Below, in pieces: positions 20,032 through 29,500 of a DNA stretch of 62,776 nt (the stretch's first letter is position 1; each line of letters opens with the position of its first letter). The stretch spans positions 1 to 62,776 of the forward strand of contig BGKB01000281.1 in NCBI GenBank assembly GCA_003116975.1. The letters run 5' to 3'. Position numbers and translations under genes: made by a program. Source of the stretch: Aurantiochytrium sp. KH105 (taxonomy: Eukaryota; Sar; Bigyra; Thraustochytrida; Thraustochytriidae). Under the pieces are notes generated by a model. It was not told the DNA's origin and searched no databases. It saw nothing but the letters and a program-made list of their open reading frames with translations.

Positions 20032-21537
20032 ATGTGGTGGCAGACGCGCCAGGCTGGGACCGGCGGGGCGGAGGTGGGGAAGGATGAGGCTCCTCCGAGC
20101 GAGGCCATGTGCACTGCAGCGAAAGCAGAAGCAGAGGAGAACTTCTCCTCGCGGGCCCTGAGGGAAAAGGAGAGGGACCGAGGCCGGGAGACTGCGGACG
20201 TCCACGGAGGAGAGGAGCACGAAGAGGTGAAGAGCTCCGAGGCAGGTCTTGAGGATTCCACGTTCTCTCTTGAGAAGAAGAAGAAGAAGAAGAAGAACCG
20301 TGACGGCGATCACTCGATGCACAAGGCGGACAATGGTGGTACTATCTCTTCGGCAGCGAACGCCCCGATCGCGCCGCCGCAGCGAGCAAATGATGTGGAC
20401 GACAGCGACGAAAGCGGCGATGAAAGCACGCTCTGTACTAGCTTTGAGGATGACGGCGACACGGATTCAGAGGCAAGGTATTCTGGTGTCGATGAGGGTC
20501 GATCTGCAAACGGTGAAGGAACGCGAAAAGAGGATGAAACAAATGCAGATACAGATACGGTCGTTATGGAGTCAAACGTGCACAAAAGTCGCGCCGCGGC
20601 AGCGCTGGGGTTTTCGGGAACGCTCATGCGTGCGAAACGCTCTGGCGGCAGCAGCAACAAATACGACCCTCTTGTCGTCGAGTTTGCAGACAAGAATGCT
20701 GGCTGGATTGAGCTTGCTAAAAAGGGGACCATCACTGCGGTCTGTTGCGTGGGCAACGAGGTCCAAGTGTGGACGCGGTCGAATGACAAGCATGTCGTGT
20801 ATGCTGCAACAGCCGATGAAGCACGCGATTGGATGCTTCGGCTCTCGTCGCCACCGCCGCCAAATGGTACCGTGCTGCGCAACGTTGTTGCATGGCCCGA
20901 TGTGCGGCACCCAGACGATTTCGGTCTCGGGGACATTGTCATGTTCCGGATTAGTCAGACCATTGCTGGTCTACAACGCGCGCTCACGGGTTCGCCCTGG
21001 GACCACACTGGCATTGTTGTACCATCGTCGTGGGGCATGACCTTTCCATGCGGATATACGTCCGAGGAGGAACCATGGATGCTGGTCGAGGCGACGCCGG
21101 ATGGAGTCATTAGTTGTCCGCTCGGCAGACGCATCGAACAATATCGCCAAGATGCAGGCGCAAGAGCCTGTGTGCGGCAGCTGCGCCACGCAAAAGACGG
21201 GAGTCGCCTTGGTCCCGGTAACGCGACAAGTGATCTCGCTCATCTTGTCACCGCTTGCCTTGGCGCTCCGTACAGCTACGCAAAAGTAGTAAACGTGCCC
21301 TCGACCCCCTTTGAGTATGTTCGCGAGCACGAGGAAGTCGAGTCAGCGTCTGGATACTTTTGCAGCGAACTTTGTGCACGTGCGCTCATGTGTATGCGGG
21401 TCCTTGACGGAACAAAGCATCATCATCCCAACGCCTATTGGCCCAAAAGTTTTGTCGTTGGTCAGGAGGTCGATCGCCAACTCGACTCCAATTACACGCT
21501 TTCGCCCGAACTACCCGTAGATCTCACCCACTTTTAG
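20032..21537 (+). CDS. PH-like domain plus YiiX/NlpC-P60-like papain-fold protein
   Basis: A 501-residue protein, taking ATG 20032 as start because the longer open frame runs into the divergent ceramide synthase. Residues 1-200 are disordered and acidic, with a poly-Lys run (about 83-90). Residues about 212-273 look like the end of a PH domain (WIELAKKG, then VYAATADEARDWMLRL with the closing helix). The C-terminal half has permuted papain-like features: DIVMFR, then SPWDHTGIVV (His about 325) and YFCSELCA (Cys about 443). The His-then-CSE order is that of YiiX/YebB-like members of the NlpC/P60 superfamily, which includes amidases and lipid-acting thiol enzymes. A PH-like module suggests lipid or membrane targeting. 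Substrate unknown. AATAAA occurs at about 21636, just past the stop. Confidence 0.72.
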   Translation: MWWQTRQAGTGGAEVGKDEAPPSEAMCTAAKAEAEENFSSRALREKERDRGRETADVHGGEEHEEVKSSEAGLEDSTFSLEKKKKKKKNRDGDHSMHKADNGGTISSAANAPIAPPQRANDVDDSDESGDESTLCTSFEDDGDTDSEARYSGVDEGRSANGEGTRKEDETNADTDTVVMESNVHKSRAAAALGFSGTLMRAKRSGGSSNKYDPLVVEFADKNAGWIELAKKGTITAVCCVGNEVQVWTRSNDKHVVYAATADEARDWMLRLSSPPPPNGTVLRNVVAWPDVRHPDDFGLGDIVMFRISQTIAGLQRALTGSPWDHTGIVVPSSWGMTFPCGYTSEEEPWMLVEATPDGVISCPLGRRIEQYRQDAGARACVRQLRHAKDGSRLGPGNATSDLAHLVTACLGAPYSYAKVVNVPSTPFEYVREHEEVESASGYFCSELCARALMCMRVLDGTKHHHPNAYWPKSFVVGQEVDRQLDSNYTLSPELPVDLTHF

Positions 21538-21659
21538 ACTTCGATTAAGGTGCTAGCTAGCTGGCTAGCGCCCAATGAGTGTACAATGAAAAGCCTGCGT
21601 GCCTGCCTTCGTGGTGCCTGTAGGTTTAGAACGAAAATAAAGTAGTTGATTAGAATGTG

Positions 21660-22664
21660 TCATACATACAACACGTGTGTCGACGGCCCACAATCTGCCT
21701 CGATCGTTAGACCTTGACGATTACCAAAGGTACCCGCGATGAGCCTGAAGCGCCCCGGAATCAAGTCGATCTTTGGCGCCTGTTGCTCAATTTGCAAATG
21801 TTCCCACTTGTCTTGAGCCCATTTCGCATGCCCAAGAACTCGTTCGGAAAGTGCGCGATAAAGCTTGTCAAAGGCCTTGCGTTCGGATTTTGACAAAGGC
21901 ACCGCATGTCCATCACTCGCGCCGGCTCGCGCAGTGGGTACACCACGTTTGTCAAAACTACAATACGGACCCTGCAATTTGATGGTTTCAAGCTCGAAAT
22001 GCATACACATGCTCTCGAGCAGACTTTCATCGTTTCGGAAAGCCTGCGCCAAAAAATGATCCAACAAAGCTTGTTCGATCTCGGCAAGAAAGTATGTGTA
22101 CAGGGCAAAGCCGTCCTCGCGCGATAACTGGGCCGCGTATCGAAGCTGTTTACCCTTCACCTTGGACGTGAGGCAGGCTTGGGGCACAACGAGTATTTCT
22201 TGTCGCATCCCCGACGCGGAAATAGCGCCCACGCTTTGCGTCTTGGTACCGTCACCCCAGCGTCCCGTCGTTGACAGGTTGAGGCCGATCAAGAGGCGTG
22301 CCAATCGCTGTGCATTTTCCTTTGTAGCGTTCTCCGCAAAGCTCACATACACGACCAGTCCACGGCCAGTCTCGACCTTTCGCGCAGCGTTGTCAAGGAC
22401 AAGTTCAGCTTTTTCGCATCGCTGCACCACGCACGTTATGCCTTCTTTCCCGCCCCCGCTGTTGATTTTTCCATCGTCAAGAGGGCTTGATCTTTTGGGC
22501 GGTTGTCGTAGTTTCTTGTTCTTTTTGTCCACGCTTGAGGCTTGGACTTGGTCAATGTCCCGATGGCCACGCCTCCGGCCTCGCGCGGCTGCGAGCGCCA
22601 CCACGCCAAGGCACGCCCACGCTGTTGCCACCACGAGCGATCTCTCGGTTTCTGGCAAAACCAT
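21660..22664 (-). CDS. DTD2: DTD2-like D-aminoacyl-tRNA deacylase
   Basis: A 334-residue protein from ATG 22664; starting further upstream would overlap the neighbouring Sfi1-like gene. The deacylase fold begins at about 76 (ITCVVQRCEKAELVL), continues with GRGLVVYVSFAENATKENAQRL, and carries ILVVPQACL (157-165), KGKQLRY (170-176), GTFGNRQ (311-317) and CGPSTH (325-330). Canonical DTD has SQxTL and NxGPxT. The PQAxL, GTxGNRQ and GPxTH combination is that of DTD2/ATD, which removes wrongly attached amino acids (including L-Ala on tRNA-Thr) in animals. About 100 extra residues are inserted between the two halves (about 205-305). The N-terminus has a hydrophobic segment (10-27) followed by Arg residues, so it may be membrane-anchored or sent to an organelle. 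The fold call is strong; the substrate is inferred. Confidence 0.82.
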   Translation of the reverse strand: MVLPETERSLVVATAWACLGVVALAAARGRRRGHRDIDQVQASSVDKKNKKLRQPPKRSSPLDDGKINSGGGKEGITCVVQRCEKAELVLDNAARKVETGRGLVVYVSFAENATKENAQRLARLLIGLNLSTTGRWGDGTKTQSVGAISASGMRQEILVVPQACLTSKVKGKQLRYAAQLSREDGFALYTYFLAEIEQALLDHFLAQAFRNDESLLESMCMHFELETIKLQGPYCSFDKRGVPTARAGASDGHAVPLSKSERKAFDKLYRALSERVLGHAKWAQDKWEHLQIEQQAPKIDLIPGRFRLIAGTFGNRQGLTIEADCGPSTHVLYV

Positions 22665-22795
22665 GCTTATCTGGCTGGTCTCCTTCCTTGGCAGGCTCGG
22701 GATGGACAAGCGATCGATCAACCGACGAGCAAAGAGTGCCCAGCCTCTGTCACGGTGCGAGACGAGAAGAGAGGGAGACAGAGAACCAGCAGACC

Positions 22796-25498
22796 CTAGT
22801 CGGCATGCGCGCCACGCAAAACGTTGCGGAGCGCGGGGAGGAGCGCAGCTCGACGCCGACGCAGGTCTGCACGACGGCACTGCATTTCCACAAGCTCCTC
22901 AAGCAGCTCCGAGGTGTCGATCTCTTGCACGCGCTCGACACCGTCGTCGGCGGTGTCGCCGCCGCCGTCGTGGTGCTCCTGCAGCTGCAGGTCTGCGCGA
23001 ATGGCTTCCCTGCGACGCTTGTCAGCCTTGACGCGGCGCTTGAGCGCGAGAAAGTCCCGCACTTGGGCTTGAAGAGGCGGCGGCAGGGATTTCTGACGTT
23101 GAGATACGAGCGGCGCTGCCTTGGAGCGCGTCATGGCCGAGGTGGCCAACGGCGCCACGCTTGAAGACTCTGAAAAAAGAGAGGCTACCTCATCATCCTC
23201 GGGCGCCGACACCGCCGAGGCGTTGAGAAGACTCTCGAGCGGCCTTCGAGGCGCTGGACGTGCCTTTGCAAATGACAGCGGCTGGGAGGCATCACTGCGC
23301 TTATCGCGCGACTTGTGAGGCCCCGCCGGAAGCCTGTCTCGACCGAGGCCGGGCCGCAGAAGTTCATCGAGCCAGGCCAATGATACGCTCGCTTGGGCTT
23401 GCGTTCGCGCCTCATAAGACCAGGGCGTCCCATGAGCGGTTGTACCCGGCAAAGAAAAGCCGCGAGCGGCGCTGAGACCCACGGGGCGCTGCCGATGGCC
23501 TCCCGACCGGTGCAGTCTGCCGTCTGATTCGCTCTGACGCTCAAGCCTCTTGCGCAGGGTGAGGTTTCGCCAATGGAAGGCAATTCGAGCGACGCGATCT
23601 GCGCGTTCGACCGCGCGTCTGGCCTCACGCGTCTGTATGGCAGCGTCCCGGATGGCCTGATGCTGCGCCGTAGCATCAAGCCATGTTGATACGCCTTGGC
23701 GCAAAATGTAATCTCGCCGCCAGGTGCTAGCAAATGTTGCCATCTCGCGCTCCTTGCGCTTGACCGCGTGCAAGGCGAGCCAAGACCGCCACGAGGCGCG
23801 AAGCCGCGAAAGACGCCAGTGCGCAAGCGCTTTGCTGACACGTTCTGCTTCGCGTACAAAACCCTGATGATGCTCGCTCCATGCACGCCATGCCCGACGA
23901 AGAATACCGTGTTGCGCATTCGCCAATGCTCGCGTGTTCAAAAGGCGACGCGTGCGTTTTGACGCAGCGTGGAGCGCCAAGCCGCGAATCGCAACACGCT
24001 TACCAAATCGGACGCGAAACTCGTCCGCACGGCGCATCCGCACGCGTTTTACCTGGGTCTGAAGCCGGAATTCCGACCAAGTAAACCATGCTTGGCGCAG
24101 AATGCGTGGCGCGACCTTGGTGCTCCAAAGTGCGTCACCGCGCGTCCTTGCGGTACCCATGCGATGCCCTTCGAGCACTCGATTCTGGACCAAGGCCTCC
24201 AAGCACTGCTTTTTTATTTTCACGCAAAAGTGCGTGTCCGCGCGCTCTTGTTTGGCTTTCCAAGATCGCTGGCGGACGGCGTAATTTTGAAGGTTGGCGA
24301 ATGCGGTCTCGAGCACTCGACTGCGACGCATCGTTTGGAATTGAGCGACCAAACTCGCCTCGTGTGTACATTTATGATGGTGCGCCACTAATTTGCGCAA
24401 TGCGCGTCTCTTGAAAAGGTGTGCGAGGGCCATTTGAGCGCGGATTTCTTGACCTCGAAGCGATACCTTTTGTGCGAGGGCCAAAAGCCAGCCGCCGAAA
24501 GCCTTGCCCATTGCGCGTTGCGCCCAGTGACGCAATGCTTGCGCAGTTTTAAACCTTTGCTCCTTCGTATCGCGAATGTGTGAACTCCATGCTGCAAAGA
24601 CTTGCTGTTCGAGGTGACGCGCGCGGGCCTGGCGAAAAGTACGGGCTTTGCGAATTGCAATGAGACGAGGTTCGACGACTTTGCGCCATTGTCGCATCGC
24701 ACCCCCCATAAGGACATGCCAGCGGAACCAGACGCATGCTACGGCATTTTCACGCTCTCGCTCCTGCGCTCTGGCGTTCTCGCGAAGGCGTTGGAGCACA
24801 GATCGCGCTTGCCTCAACTTTGCGTGTCGTGTTGCAAGTTCAAGGCGCGAGGCATTGCGCTCTTGTACCGAGGTGCGGGGCAAGCTGCGCCACGCCGAGA
24901 GTGTAGTCCACAGTAGGCGGTCGCGCGCAAAGACATCTGCTCTCTCGCGTTTGCGAAGCGCTATTCCCGCCCAGGTGGCCCAAGCCACGGACAAGACGCG
25001 CTGGCGCCGGCCGGCCTCGCGTCGAATTCGAAGGCGTTCTGCTTTGAAGCGTTGCAGACGCGTCATGCGCGCATTGGCTTGTAACCCTTTCAAGACCTTG
25101 TGCGCGGCATTGTACGCCCAATGTCTGTAGGCGGTAAGTGTCTTGGCGCGATGAGTTTTAGCCTCGCGACAAACCTCCCGCCACTGGGTCATGACCTTGC
25201 GTTGGAGTAAGTAAGACCACAACCGCAATGCTTGCAGCTTACGCGACCTACGTTGCACCTTGGCCAATTTGGCTGACCTGTGAAGAGCCTCGAAAGCTTG
25301 GCGCATAACATGTTCGTCGTTGTCGTCGACCCATCGTCGCTCCTGGGCTTCCGCGCTCCCCTGGGCACGTCCAACGGGTCGACTTGACCCAGCTCGCGAT
25401 GGATGTTGTTGCTCTTGAGCTTTACGCGCTGCTTTGGCCGCCTGAGCCGCGGCGCTCGTCGCTGTCACCACTGTGCGAGGCACAGCAGCGCTCGTCAT
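22796..25498 (-). CDS. Sfi1-repeat (centrin-binding) protein
   Basis: A 900-residue basic helical protein from ATG 25498. Across about 50-660 it repeats the Sfi1 pattern every 23-35 residues: an aliphatic residue, a helix, and a terminal W (for example LRLWSYLL, TAYRHWAYN, SVAWATWAGI, FRWHVLM, AFAAWSSH-like and AFGGWLL). Sfi1 binds one centrin per repeat and forms rods at spindle pole bodies, centrosomes and basal bodies. The C-terminal 240 residues are Ser/Arg-rich and end in a charged helix (VQEIDTSELLEELVEM). The stop lies 131 bp upstream of the DTD2-like start on the same strand. No catalytic motif. The family assignment rests on the Trp periodicity. Confidence 0.8.
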   Translation of the reverse strand: MTSAAVPRTVVTATSAAAQAAKAARKAQEQQHPSRAGSSRPVGRAQGSAEAQERRWVDDNDEHVMRQAFEALHRSAKLAKVQRRSRKLQALRLWSYLLQRKVMTQWREVCREAKTHRAKTLTAYRHWAYNAAHKVLKGLQANARMTRLQRFKAERLRIRREAGRRQRVLSVAWATWAGIALRKRERADVFARDRLLWTTLSAWRSLPRTSVQERNASRLELATRHAKLRQARSVLQRLRENARAQERERENAVACVWFRWHVLMGGAMRQWRKVVEPRLIAIRKARTFRQARARHLEQQVFAAWSSHIRDTKEQRFKTAQALRHWAQRAMGKAFGGWLLALAQKVSLRGQEIRAQMALAHLFKRRALRKLVAHHHKCTHEASLVAQFQTMRRSRVLETAFANLQNYAVRQRSWKAKQERADTHFCVKIKKQCLEALVQNRVLEGHRMGTARTRGDALWSTKVAPRILRQAWFTWSEFRLQTQVKRVRMRRADEFRVRFGKRVAIRGLALHAASKRTRRLLNTRALANAQHGILRRAWRAWSEHHQGFVREAERVSKALAHWRLSRLRASWRSWLALHAVKRKEREMATFASTWRRDYILRQGVSTWLDATAQHQAIRDAAIQTREARRAVERADRVARIAFHWRNLTLRKRLERQSESDGRLHRSGGHRQRPVGLSAARGFSLPGTTAHGTPWSYEARTQAQASVSLAWLDELLRPGLGRDRLPAGPHKSRDKRSDASQPLSFAKARPAPRRPLESLLNASAVSAPEDDEVASLFSESSSVAPLATSAMTRSKAAPLVSQRQKSLPPPLQAQVRDFLALKRRVKADKRRREAIRADLQLQEHHDGGGDTADDGVERVQEIDTSELLEELVEMQCRRADLRRRRAALLPALRNVLRGAHAD

Positions 25499-26584
25499 GG
25501 TGGCGGCGGCGCTCTTCTTGGCGCCACCGCGGCCACCATGGCCGCTGGCACCGGCGGCCGCGGCGACGCGTGCGTGGCCTGAGCTTCGCTGAATGGCGAA
25601 GCGCCTTTTCCTCCTCCTCCTCCTCCTCCTCGATGTCGTCTCCTTCTCGCGACCGCCAGCGCGGACGCGAGCCCCAAAGTCCTCGACGTCCTCGACGAGC
25701 GCGTTACGCGACTACAAACTCACAGCTACAACGCCTTGCGAGCCCGGTTTACTATAGTAGTAGTACTTACTGTTAGTAAAAAGTAAAGCGTTACACAAGG
25801 ATATCCTCGGATTTGAATGTGCATTTACGTCCTCTATACCCCCTTTCTTCGAGGTGTTAATGGCGAGAAGGGAAAAAGTAGGGGGCTAAGTAGGACGTTC
25901 CGAGCCTGTTGGACGACGAAACACAGCCAAGAGCACGGCTGTCACAAAGCAAGCCAGGCCCCTGAGAGATTCAGCAATTGTGGTGGTGGTGGGGTAGGTT
26001 GTGATGGTGGGTCATGAGTCGTTCTTGCTGCCTAATGATGACTTGTGCTGTGGTCTGTAGAGATGTACGTGTGATGATATCTACCTTGTCAATGTATCAT
26101 TCATGCCTCTTGAAAACCATATTTGTTTGCTTTTACATTTCTCAAGCAGACTCCCCTCTTCATACGGCACAGACCCTGATCGAGGTCACCTTGCATTGAT
26201 GTCTTTGATCCTTTGTTGCTGTTTTCCCAAGAAGCCTGATGCCGTTTCTTTGTAAAGTATCAAACCAAACAACGGTGCAAATGAGAGAGAGAAATCTCAA
26301 AACCCACACCACTGCGTATACGTACACAGCAGGTTGAGTCTCCCTCAACACCACCGATACGCGTCGCTTTGAGTTTATGACACGAGGCCTCCTCGAAAGC
26401 ACGGTCACCATCAGAAAAGCCTTCCTTCACTCACCGCCCTCATCAACGACGGCGGCCTTCTGTCGACAGGCTGACTGTGAGATGGTAAACCTGAAAAGCC
26501 TATCTTGCGACCAGACCGAGACGACGGTCGATGCGCGCTTGAAGCGAGTCGGCTTGCGCGCCGGGTGTCGAGTCGCGCGGCCGC
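25499..26584. other. Divergent promoter region (Sfi1-like / SMG1)
   Basis: A 1.1-kb spacer between divergent starts. It has a TCC run at about 25608-25633, a short GGT run near 25982 and AT-richer DNA at 26030-26330. No convincing exon or RNA gene is seen. Confidence 0.45.
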
Positions 26585-29500
26585 ATGCCCGCGTTGAACA
26601 CGGCTCTCCTTGACGGAGAAGAACAAGACCACGGGGAAGGAGGAGGAGGAGGAGAAGATGGTGGCCCTCTTGGCGCCGCCATGACGCTGGTGGAGGAGGT
26701 GGACCTCTGGGCCACGAACACAGAGGTGCGCGAGGCCAAGGCAAGAGGCGTGCGAGAGGTGCTCGCCGGCACGCAGACGGATCTCACGGCGCGTGCCACG
26801 GTGCTTAGCGTTCTCCAGCAAGCAGCCTCTTCATCGGAGGCCGGCGCAACGTTTGTCGGCGCCGTCGTTGCCGACTGCGAAGCTGCAGCGCCCAACTTGC
26901 GCATGCTCGAATGGGCGCTCTCTGGACTTGACAAACATTTTGTCTTTGCCAAGAAGCACGCCAGCGAGAGCTGGCTCCACATCACCGTGGCTGCCATTCG
27001 CTGCTTCCACGACCCTGTAATGTTGCTCGGAATCGTTCTTAATGATCTCCTTCTCGGACGCCATATGATTTCCAGAACTGCTGGGGTACCCACCGACGCG
27101 GACGAGGCCTCAAGTCCATCTGCTCATGCTGATCCCACCTCGTCGTCAAAGACCGGAAATGGACACGGCAATGCCCGACGGAAAGGTTCTGGCAAAGGTA
27201 GCAGCAGTGGCAGCAACATCCACAACAGCAACAGCAACAGCAATACGGGCTCTCCGAGTGGCTCAAACGGAAATCCTGGCAGTAATGCAAGTACGATCTC
27301 GCAATTGCGATTTGTTCGTGTCATGGATGCACTGACCGAGATTGCAGCGTCTGTATCGGGTTTGTACCAGCTCCGCCTCCATTTCCCGACACTTGTCAAC
27401 GCTATCGTTGGGCTTTGCGCATCATATCCTGTCCCAGGCAAGGAGTCTGCAGATCTCTTATGCGCAGCGAGTGATTTCCTCCTCCGAGAAGACTTCCTCG
27501 TGGACTGGGCCGCCCAGCAGCCGGTATACTCGCAAATGTTCTTCGCCCTCGATCATGACATGGCCGGCGCTTGTCAACGTACGGACTTTTCTACGCGCAC
27601 CACGGGTGTCCTGACTGCCTGGCTCACTGTGTACCTTGCGCTCAGTAGACTCGGGTCACCGGTGGAGGCGGACACGCAACTTGATACCTGGGCATCTCAC
27701 GCCACCTATTTTGGACAACTTCTCTTTGCGCAGGCGGACTGGGCAGCCATCGATCTGCTCGGCGTCGTTTGCGCAAATTGGATCAAGCTGCTCACGTCTT
27801 TCCAAGCTATTTGCCGCCCAGGCCAGTACACATGGTCTCGACTCATTTCCGTGCTCTCCTGCGCGCTCCGCCGCCCCTCACCTAAAGTGGTTACCGCCAT
27901 TCTACCGATGCTAGGCGAAGCTGCTGCTCGCCAGACCGCTGCTCGCGAGATCGAGTCCGACGATGTGCCAAATCAGAGCACAGCGCTCGAGCAACCAGGA
28001 AGCGCGCTTTTCGAACTGATGTCGCGTGGCAACGTCTCAGAGGACTCGCTGCGCTCCTTTTACGAACGAGCGTTTGCTCACGTTTCGCTCGACGATCATG
28101 TGCGACAAGTGATTCTTGCTGCACGTGACCCTCCGTCTTGCGCATGGGCACGTTTCGTCGTGCGAAACGGACTACGCCTCGCGCATCGCCAAAAGGCAGC
28201 CACTCGCGCGGAAACGCTGCTTTGCGCGCCGTCTCCCAAGGCCATGTGTGAAACTCTGCGCGCCCTGCATGATACCCCGGATCTACAAGCTGATTGGCTC
28301 AACCTTGTGCTCACAAGTGCGTCGAAAGAGCACGGCTCGGCAAGCGCTCAATGCTTAGGTCTCATCGAGGTCGCGGCTCGCTTTGCGCTCAGGCGCAGAA
28401 GGCGTCGGCTCCTGGTCACTGCTCTCAAGGCCGCTGCGCCAAACTCGCTTTCGCCCGCCCTCTCGCGCGCGTGTACCCTTGGAAATCCGGAAGACGCCGC
28501 ACTTCGGACTCTTGCGGCGGCCAAGACCGCCGACAAGACGCTCATCTTGGCGCTCGTTGATGCTGGCGATGTGGGTGTGCAGGCTGCTGCAATGCAGCGC
28601 ATCGCGCGCCTCGAATTCACGCTTCAGGAACCGCTTCTCGCTCGTGCACACAAGCTGCTTGAAAGCGCATGGACCGCATCAGAGAGCGGCCATGCTGGAT
28701 TTGAGCGCGTCGATGACTTCTTGCAGCAAGCTTCCACCATGGGGTTTGACTTTGCAGCGCAAAAGCTCTACCTCGAGAGTAATGTCGCGGCCATTGCGCA
28801 CGCGCGTCGGGCCCGCGTTGCAGCGACCTTTGCAGACCAACTCGTTGATCGCAAACTCCGCACATTTGCTGGACCAGCAGGGCAAACACTTAGTCTCTTA
28901 GACCATGTTCTCCACGCAATGCAGAATGCAGACGCGCCGACGGCGCCAATGAATGCTGCGGACGCAGTGGCTTTTCTGGATCTCACGCGCACACTTGTCT
29001 TTCGGCTCGAACGCGCCATTCTTCTGGCGGCCGATGCAGGCGCACGTCTTCGCACCCAAGACGCCAAGGCCAAGAGTTCCCCCGGGGTGTCAAATGAGCC
29101 GGGACATGGCGAACCAGCGTCTGACATTGGTTATCCAGCCCTTAGTGGACAAGCTGCCGCATCGCGCCGAGCAAGCAAGTTCTTTGATAAGAATCGCGCA
29201 GTGTGTCAGGATTGGTTCAGAAATACACGCAAGAGGCTCCTTGACGCGCGACAGACAAAGCAGCATCTAGATACAGATACTGTATGGCATGCGTGGCAAT
29301 CATTACGCGATCCGTCATGGAATGAAGAACTAGACCTCGCCATGCTCCGCGAACTGGGCCAGTGTCTTGTTTACCGCTGCGAGTGTCCAGATGTACTTCG
29401 CGAGCTCATTAAGTGGGCCCCGGAACAAGCCCCGGCGGACGCATGGAAACAAACGATTGAAGCCGCAGCACTCCATGCTGGTGAGGCTTATGAAGATGCT

